This document shows positions 22,872-34,677 of a DNA stretch of 64,000 nt, in pieces. Numbering within the stretch: the stretch's first letter is position 1; every line of letters starts with the position of its first letter. The translations under genes were made by a program, and so were the position numbers. The stretch spans positions 3,596,001 through 3,660,000 of the forward strand of contig NC_089399.1 of the NCBI RefSeq assembly GCF_003171515.1, read 5' to 3'. The notes under the pieces are model-generated. The model saw only the letters and a list, made by a program, of their open reading frames with translations. It did not search any database and was not told where the DNA came from. The stretch comes from Pyrenophora tritici-repentis (lineage: Eukaryota > Ascomycota > Dothideomycetes > Pleosporales > Pleosporaceae).

Positions 22872-24015
22872 ATGTGCTACACGATCTTTTTACATTTTGC
22901 TAGTATTAGCCTTGCGGCTGGTGGGTTGATACATGTCCCTTTGTCGTTGACGACACCTCCTGCAATACTTCGGAGGCAAGACTCTGCCTCGTATGCCGCA
23001 TCGGATTTCATTACGGTTGGGTAACTTGTGATTGGGACTTTGGATGATGCCACTGCTGTGTACGTACATTTCTGGAAGTGGACGTGTGTGAAAAGTGACT
23101 AGTAGTGATATAGGGGCAACGTCAAGCTTCTGGAAAGCAGACAGCTATCTATCTACTTCAGATAACTATTGGCAGAAATGCCCATTGTCGACGGCGTTTC
23201 AAACAAATGGTGAGCACAACTGCTGCGCTTACTACCACGTGATGCTCGGCTTGGACGAGTTGTTCAGGAACCACTGTATACGGCCCCGGTGGGAAGAGTA
23301 GTACATGGTCAGCTTGCACTGGTTCTTTACCAGCCACCTTCATGTTGCTGACTTGTCGCCATAGCGATGGTTCCTACGGCTCATGTGATTCCGATATAAA
23401 ACTCGAATCTCTCAGTGCCTAATCAGCTCAACACGCATCTACTGCGACTGAACAGGCCGACATGACGCTCTAAAAATAAGTGTCTACGAGGTCTTACCCG
23501 CAAGCGGTACGCCAATACTCTCACTGGAACCATCACAAACCACCTTACTAACAACACTCAGCAACCTCAACCCCCGACGCATCAACCGTCCTCTCACCTT
23601 CAATCTCCCCTTCAAACAACACCCCGAACCCCCTCGTGAACCCCCTCACCACACCTACCTCCTCACCGCTCCCACCCTCCGCCATCGACGCCGCCGCTAC
23701 TAGTTCCAAACTCCTTAACAACAACACCGCGTAATCGCCGATAGCATCGTCGGCGGCCTTGCCGTCATCGCGATCGCTTGTGTGGCCATCCTGTACATCC
23801 TCAATCGGTCGAAACGCCACAACGTATCGTTATACAGCAACCCCGAAGACGCCGCGAATCCGTACGATGAAAGACCTGAGATGACAGGGGATGGGTACCA
23901 GGAGGCGCCGACATATACCGCGGATGCGACGAAGTATAGGCATGCGTTTGATGAGGGAGAGATGGATGCCCTGGGGGATACAGTGGAGGTTGGAAGGACG
24001 GAGGGACGTCGGTGA
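22872..24015 (+). pseudogene. Decayed single-pass membrane protein gene
   Basis: Three pieces of one gene type are visible. At 22872-23020 an ATG opens 49 codons with a hydrophobic signal-peptide-like start and an RRQ processing-like site, ending at a GTAACT donor. From 23562, after a well-formed intron (GTACGC at 23507, CTAAC, CAG at 23561), a Ser/Thr/Pro/Asn-rich stretch runs in one frame to a TAA at 23732. From 23737 a different frame encodes a single transmembrane helix (IVGGLAVIAIACVAILYIL), a basic stop-transfer and an acidic/Tyr-rich tail ending at 24015. One extra G at about 23731 would fuse the last two. The layout (signal peptide, S/T-rich stalk, one TM, short tail) is common among fungal cell-wall-sensor-like proteins. 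The middle (23114-23506) could not be resolved into exons. Confidence 0.45.
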
Positions 24016-24996
24016 GAATGGGTTGTGGAGACGGGGATGAGTGCTGTACTCAGGTCCGCCAGACCCCCCCTTCTGTTACCGCTATATGAAACTTGACTTA
24101 ATTCGTTCTTAGAGGATGACATTCGGATTTTTTTTGGTTTTGCAGAGTGGAATTGCGCCGCCCTTCCCCTGATCAATTCGAAATCTCACGCCAAATAAGC
24201 AAAAACACTCACTCCCTCACTGTCTCCTACTGGTGACTCAACGCGCCAATGTCGAATTACTAAATGCCTCACTTATCCTTCTAGACGCCTCCAAGTTCCA
24301 TTCGCATTGTCAGAAACTCAATTTGCAGGTAGCCTGCAGATCATCGCAATATCCGACTCGGCCCCCAGCCTCTCACCGCTAGCCCCAAAACGCGGCGGCA
24401 GTGGCAGTGCAGCGATCTGGGGGGCCACGCGCGCGCCCAAGCTTATGCTTATGCTTACATAACACACCCCCAACATCGTCACCGACCACACCCTCCCTTT
24501 TCCACCCATCCAGCATCCCCAGAAACCAATGCATATGTCAGCCTCTATGCATATATTTTGCGACCCCATAACACTCTCAGCCAGTCTTGCCACCCGCCGG
24601 TGCTGAGAAGGTGGGTAAGACTTCGCAAGGCATCCAGCGCGTGTACGCAAGGCGCAGTGCGGAAACGAGCGGAACGGAACGCCTAACCAGACGACATGGG
24701 GTTTTTCACCGTTGCGCGGTCTTGGCAGAGCCGAGTTGACCGGTACTTGCGCGTGAGATGCGTTTAGTGCTTTGTATGGTGGGTTATTGGGAATTGGGCA
24801 TCTGGCACTGCCCACTTAGGCATGCGCGTGTGCGTGGATCGGCAGCGTAGGGGGGTTATGGCTAGGGTTGCACATACTCCCTCGATCGAATCTCGCTTGT
24901 GATATCTAGGCTTCTAGAAACCTTTTCTTTCTTCCCTTTCTTTAAGACTTTTACTTCCTCTTTTACCATCTATTTCCTTGACTCACCTAGGCTAGG
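24016..24996. other. Intergenic, no gene recognised
   Basis: 981 bp. A T-run at about 24127-24138 and CT-rich tract at 24915-24970 precede the next gene; the latter is a likely core promoter. No gene recognised on either strand. Confidence 0.45.
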
Positions 24997-25852
24997 ATGG
25001 CGGCGGCGTGGTCGATATCGCGTCGCATAGTCTTTACGATATGCGTTTTGTTACTGCTGACGTCGTTGGTGACATTGGGTCTCGCGGGCCATGCGAAATG
25101 GTCGTTGGAGAGGTATCTTCCCGGTCTCGAGTGGTATATTTGGAAAGGGAGTGATGGGGTGTATGATGAGCAGCGGATGAGACAGCAGTGGGTTACTTGG
25201 GAGTACAATGAGTTCACTGAGAGGCTTGCGGTAGTGAGGGCTATGTTGGGGGTTGTTGCTGGTGCGGTGGGAGTGTGGGGTTTCTGGTATGGAGAGATGG
25301 CTGTGGGTGTGAGGGTAAGTTCAGCGATGGTGCGGTTGTTTGAATCGGTGTGTGCGGTGGGCTGGTATACGTGAAGCTAACGGGATTGTGCTGTGTAGGA
25401 TGCCGGCTCTAGAGCGAAATCGAGTCATAAAGTCGCCCTTGTCTTTTCGGTACTTTCGGTCCTTGGTACTCTTACGTCAGCCATATTGTCCTATATCTTA
25501 CAACACTACATCTTGAAAAATTGTCAACGACCGGAGACTCTTGACACGTATAACACGCGCTTCACGTGTACGCGTGAAGTTGCGGCATGTACAGTTATAT
25601 CAGCCATCACGCCTGAAAACCCGGGCGAAAGAGGAAGGGCTTGCACTGAGCTTGTATGTGTACCTTTTCTCATAGCTCCTCATTATGACTGACGGATTGC
25701 AGGCAACGGTACGATGGTTGGCAGCTCCAATGATGGTATTTGGAGTAGTGTTGGTGGCATGGTGTGCGATCCAAGTACGTGCTGCGAAGCGGCGGGCAGC
25801 GGCGGAGAGATGTGCTGAGGGGAGAGTTGCTGCGCTTGAGAAGGCGGACTGA
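24997..25852 (+). CDS. Four-helix integral membrane protein (240 aa)
   Basis: Exons join(24997-25314, 25399-25653, 25703-25852); introns of 84 and 49 bp with GTAAGT/TAG and GTATGT/CAG ends, all phase 0. There are four hydrophobic segments at about residues 10-32, 80-100, 118-142 and 196-215. Between helices 3 and 4 lies a 50-residue loop with four cysteines, probably outside. A short basic tail follows helix 4. The four-helix layout with the long second loop resembles tetraspan or MARVEL-like proteins, but I cannot assign a family. The exact, in-phase splicing and conserved hydrophobicity across all three exons support a real gene. Confidence 0.75.
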
Positions 25853-26559
25853 GAGCTGTACAGGAGCCACCAGCGCACTATCACAAATACGCATGCCTGC
25901 CGATAAGTACCCAGGTAATTAGAAATTCTAATTCGAAAGTTTGTATTGATCGCCACAAGAACATCAATTTGGGAGTTCCAATCCTTCACTAAACACGACA
26001 CCGATTCAATTGAAGGCTAACGATTGGATCGGCGCGGCCAGCTTCCATAGACTATTACAACTCGTATTCCTGTCGTTTCCGGAAGATTCTGCCATCGTTT
26101 GTTCTACAGTAGTATTTGGCTTCTACAACCAACTTTCAACATCACCCATTCATATCGCAAACCCGGTCTTAAGAACGACCGAGATCGTCGCATACAGCGA
26201 ACATGAACTCCCGAGCGGATCGACTCTCAGGCCTCCATGCCTCCATGCAACTCCTAGACTCCAGTCTACACAGCCTCACCAAATGCATCAGTCATTGAGA
26301 CGATTTGAGGCTATGGTGTGGGTTGCGGAGATGAAGAGGCCGCTGTAGGTAAAGAGCGGTAGTGGTGGTGAGACACGTTAAGATGTTCTGCCGTTTGCCA
26401 TATTCTTGGCCTACACGCATTGTCTTGGAAATGCGAGACTTGTATGCGTCAAACAGGCTGTCTCGGTGCAACTGCGACATAACAAATCACTCTTAACGAA
26501 TACATATATAAGTTCACTTCCCAACCTAATGCCCCCAAATCCCTCATCACACATCCACC
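25853..26559. other. Intergenic, no gene recognised
   Basis: 707 bp with several short frames of no protein character. A TATATATA-like element (ACATATATAAG) at about 26503-26513 lies about 50 bp upstream of the next start codon and is a plausible TATA box for it. Confidence 0.45.
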
Positions 26560-26961
26560 ATGACAAACACTACCTACAGCACGCTCTACCCAGAAATCTC
26601 CTCTCTCATCCCTAGACTCCGCAACGCCATCAATACATTCGACTTCATCTCCCATCAACCAGAAACCTTTCGGCAGCAGCTGGCGCTCGCTGTGCAAGGC
26701 TATCGTACATTAGAGATACAAAACGAGCTCGGTGTACACATTCTCAACGTGTTAAACCGAGACGACTGGCCAGGGCGATTGTGGCTAGACATTCTTTCCG
26801 ATGCTATCGGCGAGATTGATAGGGGTTGCAGTCTCTTGATCAAGGCTGGATTCAGGTGGGGAGAGGGAAAAAGGACACCGAAATTTGATGAGGCGGCGAC
26901 GATTGTGAGGGGGCTGTTGGAGAGGGAAGAGAAGGAAGAGGCGCTGCGGGGAAAGAAGTGA
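26560..26961 (+). CDS. Small hypothetical protein (133 aa)
   Basis: A single exon with a good start context (CCACCATGAC). The protein is helical with no signal peptide, a central WPGRLWLDIL segment and a Lys/Glu-rich C-terminus. A TATA-like element lies about 50 bp upstream. I do not recognise the family. Composition and start context make it more credible than other short frames nearby, but there is no independent support. Confidence 0.5.
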   Translation: MTNTTYSTLYPEISSLIPRLRNAINTFDFISHQPETFRQQLALAVQGYRTLEIQNELGVHILNVLNRDDWPGRLWLDILSDAIGEIDRGCSLLIKAGFRWGEGKRTPKFDEAATIVRGLLEREEKEEALRGKK

Positions 26962-27407
26962 AGAGGGGATGGTTGGATGGTTGGGGGTCAAGATGGCGGT
27001 CTTCGAAGTCAGAAATTGGATAGTCAGGATGAAGTTGGGAGTCGCTGTAATCGTTCGGGTGCGGTAGTTTGGGGGCTTATTGGGAAAATATCTAGGTACT
27101 AATGTTTTCATATAGAATTGTTGTGAGAGCATAGTCATGTTTTTTTGTAGTCGGGTATATGCTGAGGAACAAATTTGGCACAGATCGGATGACTCATGGA
27201 TTGTTAGTTTGCTACCTCACATCGCACATGTCATCAAGCAAATAGTTTATGGTCACTTGACAACCCCCATTTACCACATGATATCGAAAGCGTGTTAGTA
27301 ACAAACCCGTTCTAGCATAGTGAGAAGCGGTATATATAGATCTATTTCACCCATAGGATAACTGTTTCCCCATTCTCTTCATCTTGTGGACAAAACGCAA
27401 TCCCAAT
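26962..27407. other. Intergenic with TATA-like element
   Basis: No gene. TATATATA at 27331-27338 lies 70 bp upstream of the ATG at 27408. Confidence 0.4.
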
Positions 27408-27886
27408 ATGACGAGAATTTTTTTCCGTGAACTTATGAGCTTTACTACAAATTACGCGCATGCAGGGAGAAGTTCGAAACTGCTATTAAGACATACGACA
27501 AGTTCTCGCCGCAGATACACAGGATAGTCGATGAAATGGACGCGATGAAGAAGGGACTGGCAAAATGTATCGCTTCTAAATTGGATCGAATATTCGCAAC
27601 TGAAGGGACTGAAATCCGGGAAATTCCAAGCACTCTACTCTGGACTGAGGTAAAGATATGGTCCAAATGTCTGAGTCCCTTGATAGCCTCTGCAGATGCC
27701 GACGATATCGTGCATTCTGAAACACTATATGAGGAAGAGGTTGAAAGCGCTAGAACATATGTTCGAAGACTACGAGATGACATAACGCTTTTGGAGTTCG
27801 CGGCAGATCGGAATCCCGAAGAAAAATTCAGGATTGCTACTCTTCTAGGTTACTTAGGAAGCGAGACGACAGTGGCGCAACAGTAA
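27408..27886 (+). pseudogene. Hypothetical helical protein, possible frameshift
   Basis: A frame open at 27536-27886 (116 aa), extendable upstream without ATG to about 27469, encodes an acidic/basic helical protein with coiled-coil character (EEEVESARTYVRRLRDD). Upstream, an ATG at 27408 follows a TATATATA box at a natural distance and opens another frame (MTRIFFRELMSF..) that would join the helical part if one base were added in the GGG near 27465. So either a one-base deletion broke the gene or the true start is 27536. No intron with good signals and phase joins them. Family unknown. Confidence 0.35.
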
Positions 27887-28104
27887 CGCGCTATCGAAGA
27901 TCTTCCAAACAGAGGGTTTCTAGACCGCCAACAAAGAGAGGACATGTACCATAGGAAATTGACAGAGAATTGATTTTCCTAGAATGAAACAAAATACGTT
28001 CCACATTAAGTGAGTGCCCAGTAGAAATTTAGGCACAAGAAGCTTGAGATATATCGCATTGCTTCTCCACAAATCAAACATGCCCACTTCCCCGTCTCCT
28101 ACCT

Positions 28105-28449
28105 ATGAATCGACTAAGAGTAGTACTACTTAAATTAATTATAGTATTTGTATGCATCCTAGCGAACTGCCTCTTCTACGACTCCACGTGTGCTGCGCCG
28201 GTCTGTTTATACAGTACGAATCAGACTAGCTCCACACTCTCAACTACGCTCCACTCCCTCTTCCTCCACCATCTCGCATCCCAATTCATCCTAAACGCCC
28301 GACCCATTGCGAGACTAACCAACAACTCCAATAGAACAGCAACTCCCAACCCCACCAATCTCTCACAGCGAGCAAGAGACATCACCTTATCGCCTACATC
28401 CATTTACAAATTACAGCTATTGTTGGTTGGCTTTGCACTAAGTGCGTAA
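28105..28449 (+). CDS. Candidate small secreted protein (114 aa)
   Basis: The frame starts with a basic dipeptide, then about 18 hydrophobic residues and a plausible cleavage site after STCA, so it could be a signal peptide followed by a short Ser/Thr/Asn-rich chain with three N-glycosylation sites (NQT, NNS, NRT). A second hydrophobic stretch at the C-terminus could be a membrane or GPI-type tail. No family recognised and codon use is not strongly coding, so it may be a chance frame. Confidence 0.3.
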   Translation: MNRLRVVLLKLIIVFVCILANCLFYDSTCAAPVCLYSTNQTSSTLSTTLHSLFLHHLASQFILNARPIARLTNNSNRTATPNPTNLSQRARDITLSPTSIYKLQLLLVGFALSA

Positions 28450-29538
28450 AGGGAAATAACGATAACTAGTAATGCATTCTGTTCGGGTGGTTGTTCTTAT
28501 TTGTCTACGAACATAGCTGCTACGAAGGTATACCTAAGCTCTGCGCAAGGTGGGCCGAAGTCGGGCCGAAGTGTCCAGCAGCCGACGTCTCTACCGATAC
28601 TCACGATCCGACAGCTATCGTATCCATTTCAGCACCGAATCCCTCCCAGCTGCACCAGTTTCCTGAAAAGAAATTTACTCCAGATAACCGGAAAGATGCT
28701 GCTGTTGTTAAAGAGCAAGATAAGCAGGGCAGTAGCAATAGTCGGCTTTCTTATCACTGTTGACGTATTGCTGGTAGTTCAAGGCTACAGCCGAGGCAAG
28801 TATTTTTGACACGCAGATGAAGGTGTTTTCCAGTCTGGATGGTTCGTTGTAGGGTCCTACATGCGAATGATTCTGCTGCTATATTATTATGGCTTAGGCT
28901 ACCTGACAGTAGTCTAATATACTGGTGCAGACCCGTATCGCGCATTATGCCACTGATCTCCATTAGCTTCAACGCTACCCTGCGCGAGCTGCTGTTTAAT
29001 CAACCATCTAACTGTCGCAATCATCGTGTTCATAAGTCGCCAGTTAGCATACTCAACGCATCGGCACCTGAATTCAAGCAGCGTCAGTCAATGCACCCTG
29101 CCAGTATAGGGCTAAGCACCTGTTAGGTGTGGTCTGTCGACTACAGTGGGCATTGTACAATGGTATATCGAGTATTTCATAACCCGGGGGTGCGTTTATG
29201 AAATGGAAATGGCGATTGGATAAAGATAGGATGGTTTAGTTATAAGATAATGAGGTCAAAAAACATGTTCAAAGTCTATAGAAAATGCTGGGTAGGCGAT
29301 TACATGTAATCACATTTGTGTCCATCACATCATCCACGAATCATGTCGTCAGCATAGTCCAGCTTCTAAGCTTTGATATACGCATTGCGCAAGTCACGGT
29401 TGGGGAGAAAGGGTGGCTACGTATAGTATTATCATACAATAAAATCGTATTGTATGCGGCAAATGGTTTCTTTTGGTCCACCGAGGCGCTCAAACTACAC
29501 TCAACTAACCTACCAACCAAGCAACTGATGATAGCAGA
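28450..29538. other. Intergenic, no gene recognised
   Basis: About 1.1 kb of AT-rich sequence with short frames on both strands and no recognised protein, repeat or element. Confidence 0.45.
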
Positions 29539-29847
29539 CTACTCAGAAGAGGGTGGATCTGACAAAGGAGAGAAGCTAACAAACGAGCTCTCTGCCGGTC
29601 TATCATGCTCATCGTCATCCTCCCACCCTTCCTGCTCCTCCTGTACAACCGCAAGCGCATCAGTAAGTGCCTGCACATTGAAAGCACGAGGACGTCGAAC
29701 ATGAGCCGGTCTTGCCGGCACATCAAATCGCTCCTCCTCAACCTGCTCAATCCCACCTTCACACAAGCAATCACGTACCGCCACCGCCGCCCTACCAAAA
29801 GAAATCCATGTTTCCAACATCCAAATATAGATTAACGTAAGCTTCAT
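29539..29847 (-). CDS. Small hypothetical protein downstream of NCR1, uncertain
   Basis: A 102-aa frame on the same strand as NCR1 begins 60 bp after its stop codon. The first 25 residues are hydrophobic (signal-peptide-like), the rest is acidic with an EEQEGWEDDDEHD patch. It could be a separate small gene or merely the open 3' untranslated region of NCR1. No family recognised. Confidence 0.25.
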   Translation of the reverse strand: MKLTLIYIWMLETWISFGRAAVAVRDCLCEGGIEQVEEERFDVPARPAHVRRPRAFNVQALTDALAVVQEEQEGWEDDDEHDRPAESSFVSFSPLSDPPSSE

Positions 29848-29907
29848 GCTGAGCACCTCCGTAAACCTCTTCCACCGATTGGCGATGCTACGGTATGAAA
29901 TAGACTC

Positions 29908-32900
29908 CTAGTCGTCGCTGTCGTATTCGTCGTCTTCGGCAAGCAACGCGGGGTACTGACGACGGCGGAGGTCTTGCTCCAGGCCGCCTTCAGATTCAGG
30001 GTCGACGTAGCCTTTACCGCCGATGAGTGAGAGGAGAACAGGGAGGAGAATGAGGGCATGGGTGGAGGCCCAGAGGACGAGAGCGACCCAGACGCGGAAG
30101 TAGTAGACTTCAAAGATCTAGAACGAAGGTTAGTGGATATGTAATACGATGATGTTGGAAGCAACTGGGCAACATAAGATACTTGACAGTGTGGGTAAGC
30201 AGTGTCTCGCGCATACGGTGGCCTGTATACACCAGTATGTCAAGTATTTCATGTCACCCGGAAGGTATACATACCTTGCTCCTAGTGAAAGCCAAGACAC
30301 CCACACCTAGGATCTTCGTGATGGTGATACCGCTAACCACACTGCTCGCTACATTGACCATTGCAGTCCACGCACGGGCGTCACGGCCTCGGAACTTATG
30401 CCTTGGGGCTTTCTCCATGGTTGCACGGCTGGGGAAGGTGAAGGCACGGGCGATATGTGCTGTGAACTCGACACTAATGCCGACACATATGATGAGATTG
30501 ACAAGTGACACGGCGTTAAGTGAGACACCCATCAAAGCCATGGAGCCGATGATAGCGGACACGGTCATACCGACGACGAGCGTTACGACTAGGCCGGTAA
30601 TAATGGAGCCAAGCATGATGCTCGTGATGATGAATACGGCAGCCAGAGCTGAACCAATGAGTGCACCAGCGAGACGAACGATAGACGTGTACTGGTCGAA
30701 GAAGATGTAAAACTTGGAGTATGGGAATACCTCTGCCTCCACGTCGTTGGAGATCTCATTTGCAATACGACGCGCAGCAATGTACGCGGAGATGAAGTCC
30801 TGTTGGGACCGAAGAGGAGTGTGTGAAGTACGGAAGTGCGAAGCCGGGATTGTAAGGTGCTTTGCGTCGATAACGAGAGCGTCGGAGTAAGCAGCCTTTC
30901 CACCAAGAGGGCAATCTTCGGTAGTAGGCGCTTGGACCCACTTTTGCAGATAATGAATGAACTCCTCGCCTTCGGGCATTCCAGATAGAGTCATGTTCCA
31001 AGGAGGTTGACGATCCTGGAAGCATGGCTTGCCCTTGTCGTCGACACAGCACTTCTCGTTCTCAGGGTTCAACCACAGGAAGTAGTCGTCGAGCCAGTTC
31101 GCGGCCGATGCTGCAAGATGCGAAACTTCTGGGCGTTTCCGCTCCGCTTCGATAATGTTCGCAAGACTCTCACGGTCGCAAGTAGAGAAGCGTCCGCAAA
31201 GCTCCTTTTGCGGCTTTCGCTCGGTGACGTTGAGCTCCTTCGTAACGAAATAGACTGGTGGTCCGACATCGAGATACTCGTAAAGATCGTTGAAGTAATC
31301 AATGAGGTAAGAATCGCTAGGAATGGCAATGCGCTGATCCAGGCCAAGCTCGACGCTAGGATACAAGGCAACACCCGCTGTGAAGATACCGAAGAAGAGT
31401 GCAATGATGCCGACCTTGGTCTTCTTTCCAAGGATCGCTGGGGCATACGTCTTGCGAATGAACTTTTGTAGCGCACCCTCTTCGCCAGCACCGTAGCCCA
31501 TACCTCCATTGAAGAAGCCAGCGTCAGCACGTCCGACAGTAACACAAGGGAAGCAGTCGGCGCGGTTCGTCTCGACGCGTTGCTGGTTGAGCGCAAGCAC
31601 CGCGGTGAACATGGTAACTTGAAGGATCGCGTTGATGAAGACAGCACCGGCAGCATACGCGGCAAAGTTTCGAACAGCTGGCATTCCGACAGCACATCCA
31701 AGAGCGAACGCAGTGGTTTCAGTAAGCGCAGAGAGCAAGATTGAGGGACCCATGCGTCCAAGAGCACGCGATACACGCTCTGGGATGGTACCCTCTGGAT
31801 GGCTGATGTTGATGCGTTCAAATTCGTGAACAATGAGAAAGATGTTGTCCACACCGACAGCCAGGACAAGGAAAGGAATGACTTCTGCTATGATGAGAGT
31901 GACCTTGATACCAGCTGCGGAGAACAATCCGACGGAGGCGGATACAGACATCAACACGATCAGGATACCGACTATACCCAACAAGAACTTGGACTGTACC
32001 AGAGCATTTGCCGGGTTGCGAAGAACAGACTGCACAGTAAGAGTCGTGGAACCGAGAGCCAACGAGGCATACAAGAACATGATGATGTAGCTGATGACCA
32101 CAATCTTGGCATCCGTGTTGGTGCTCTTGTTGAGTTCTTGTTCAAGACTGACCTCGGTGTTGAAGCTCAACCGCAGGCCCTTTTGACGAGCCTCATCAGA
32201 CACGAACCTCAAGTAGTTCTTCATCTCATTTTCAAAGTCCATGGCGCGATGTTCTTCCGGTGTGCCTTTGGGATGGTTCTGCACGACCCAGGTAACGACG
32301 AGGGCCTTGGCGTCCAAGACGGATTCGTTCACGCCTCCAAATAGAAGGTGTGGGTCGAGAGGCTGTTGGAAGGTAGGCAGGCATGAAGATGGGTTGTCGA
32401 CGCATTGCAGCAAGTCGTCCTTCCAGCTTGTGGGCGAGACGTTGGCGAAGTCACCTTGGAAGTAGCCAGTTACTGATTGGACAACGCAGTCGTCTCCAAC
32501 AGGCTTGAAGCAGACCTTGTCGAGTGTCACACCGTGTTGGGAAGATTTCAGGCGCTGGATTTGGTTCTCAACCCCAAACCACCAGTCTAAGGTTTCGTAG
32601 CTAAGAACGGGACCGGAACCTTCGGACGTGTCGTTGACGAGGAAAGCCTGCTCAGCGCGGAAGAAGGGACCGAATTTCTCATCGAAGAAAGCCTTCTCTT
32701 GGGCGGCAGCAGAGTCTGGCGAGACCCAAAGGTTGACGGGATCGGTCTCGATCTGGAAACGGAACCATCCCAGGCTCATCAAGCCGACGACAAGAATGCT
32801 GGTGACGATGGTGATGGCAGGGAAGCTAGCACAGACGTAACCAAGACGGCTGAACATCCGATCGCACCATGTGTTGAGGAAGTAGTGCTTGGTGGGACGG

Positions 32901-33895
32901 TCCATCATGCCAACGTTGTGGACAATATCGCCCTCATCCTCGTCATCGCTGGGGCTCGTGTCCTGCAAGAGGCGCATTCGTTCGCTCTTATGCCTGGAAT
33001 GCTTCTGGTAGGCGATGTGCCCAGCGACGGCGGCGCATAGGAGGGCGAGGAAGCACGAATAGACGACAATGACAGCGAACGACAGGCACGGAAGCAGGCC
33101 AACCTGGCATTGCTTGTCTTCTTGGACCTCTGGTAGCTCTGTGCAGGATCCTCCGCAGTCGAGACATGCGCAGCGATACCGCTCGTCGTCGGTATCGCAC
33201 GGGTAGGCGTGCTTGCTCATGGCGTCCATGCCTGGAAAGTCGACCTCATTCGGACGCGGGAAGTTGATCTGGAAGGGCGAGCCCAGGAACTTCTTGTCAC
33301 CGAGGAACTTGAGGAACAGGGTGTAATTCTTTGCGCCGCCTCCGATGAAGTCCATGGCCTTGCCGTTTGTCGCGCCGAACTTGACGTCCTTGCAGCTATC
33401 GTAGAAGGTCGATCCATACTCATCTGCCACGAGGTTATCTAGCTCTGTCACTAGGTACTTATCTCCCTTGGGCTGGGTTTGTGTGACGTTGATGAAGGTG
33501 GACTGGTCCGGCGAGCAGGTGAAGGTGCAAAACAGGTTGTAGAAGTTCTCCTTGCAGGCCGGGCAGGCGTTGATGATGGGTGTGGCACGGTCGAGGTTCG
33601 TCTTCAGGGCGTCGAGCTGGTCCTCGTCGCAGCAGACATCCGTGTCGGACCACTGCGCGCCGCAGATATCGACCAGCTTCTTGCGCACGTCATCGGCTGG
33701 TGTTGTGGCCGGACCGTTGTCGGGGCAAGGCAGCTCTGATCCGAAGAAGCTCTGCTTGCCACACTGTCCTCGGATCGCGCACCTTCCCTTCTCGTGCCTG
33801 ACCGTCAGATCTGGTCCAGCCACAACCGCCGTTGCGAGGGTGGAGACCAGACCCAGTGTCATGGCCTTCCACCCTCGCTGGCGTTGTTGCACCAT
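29908..33895 (-). CDS. NCR1: Niemann-Pick C1-type sterol transporter (1276 aa)
   Basis: Exons complement(join(29908-30117, 30275-33895)). A signal peptide (residues 1-26) is followed by the cysteine-rich luminal NPC1 N-terminal domain (about 30-260, with CAIRGQCGKQSFFGSELPCP and the ACPACKENFYNLFCTFTCSP block) that binds sterol. Then come a membrane helix, a luminal domain, the sterol-sensing domain at about 600-770 (AVGVDNIFLIVHEFER), a second cysteine-rich luminal loop and five C-terminal helices. NCR1 moves sterols and sphingolipids out of the vacuole/lysosome lumen. The last exon supplies the final helices (IFEVYYFRVWVALVLW) and an acidic tail; without splicing the frame would stop six codons after the donor. 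That intron is 157 bp, about three times the local norm, and has nested AG/GT signals inside. Confidence 0.96.
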
Positions 33896-34677
33896 GTTAA
33901 CGGCTTGCGCCTAAGCGCGTTTTCTGGCCTTTTGGCCTTGAACAGGTCTCTACAAAGTAATGATTAGTGGCTGTTCGGTATCGCAGTCAGGTCAGGTCAG
34001 GTCAGAGGCAAGTCGTCGAGGTTCGGGCGTAGAGTCGATAGCGGTGCGGGCCGAGGTGGCGGATGAAGCTGTCGATAGCTGTGTCGGCGGTAACTGGGAG
34101 ACGCGGGAGCCTGGAGCTACAAACAAGTGCGCTAGCGAAAGGATAACTAAGCAATAGCAAACGGATGCAGCGCGAAAACTGATGGGGAGTGGGGATTAAG
34201 CGCGCTGGTGAATTGTGAGTGCAAGTGTTTGTCTTAGTCTTAGTGAGGCGCGAGCGCGAGGCAGTTATCGGCATTAGGTACAGACGTCACTACCCCAGAC
34301 GCTTGTACGCTGACGGAAGGCGCGACAGCAACGGCCCAGGCACCAGAAGCAACAACCCCTGCCATCTGCTTCAGCCACCGCCCACCCATCGTCGACCGAT
34401 CATGCAGTACCAGGCACGAACAAGCAACAACAACCATTATGCGAGCCATCTACAAACCTTATTCACCCATGTGTTGCACTACACGATGTGCGATCAACAA
34501 GTCGTCTTGGCACCGCATCATCTCACTCATCACATATTAACCTTAAATTTATCATGTCCATAACTTCATTCTACTACATGGTCTAGTGAAACTAACCTGT
34601 GCCTTCATGCGTAATCATGCCCAAATCCCTCAGTGGTGTCTTTCGACGGGTATACCTCTCCTAGTAAACGAAACCTT
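33896..34677. other. Intergenic: NCR1 promoter and KAP123 3' end
   Basis: Both flanking genes are on the minus strand, so this 782-bp gap holds the NCR1 promoter (near 33896-34200) and the KAP123 3' end. A pentanucleotide repeat lies inside. No gene recognised. Confidence 0.5.
33986..34005. repeat. (GTCAG)4 microsatellite
   Basis: Four perfect copies of GTCAG about 90 bp upstream of the NCR1 start codon, in its presumed 5' region. Confidence 0.85.

Noticed and set aside
31799..32344. Plus-strand frame of 181 codons opposite NCR1
   Set aside because: It is an antisense shadow of a long, well-supported coding exon.
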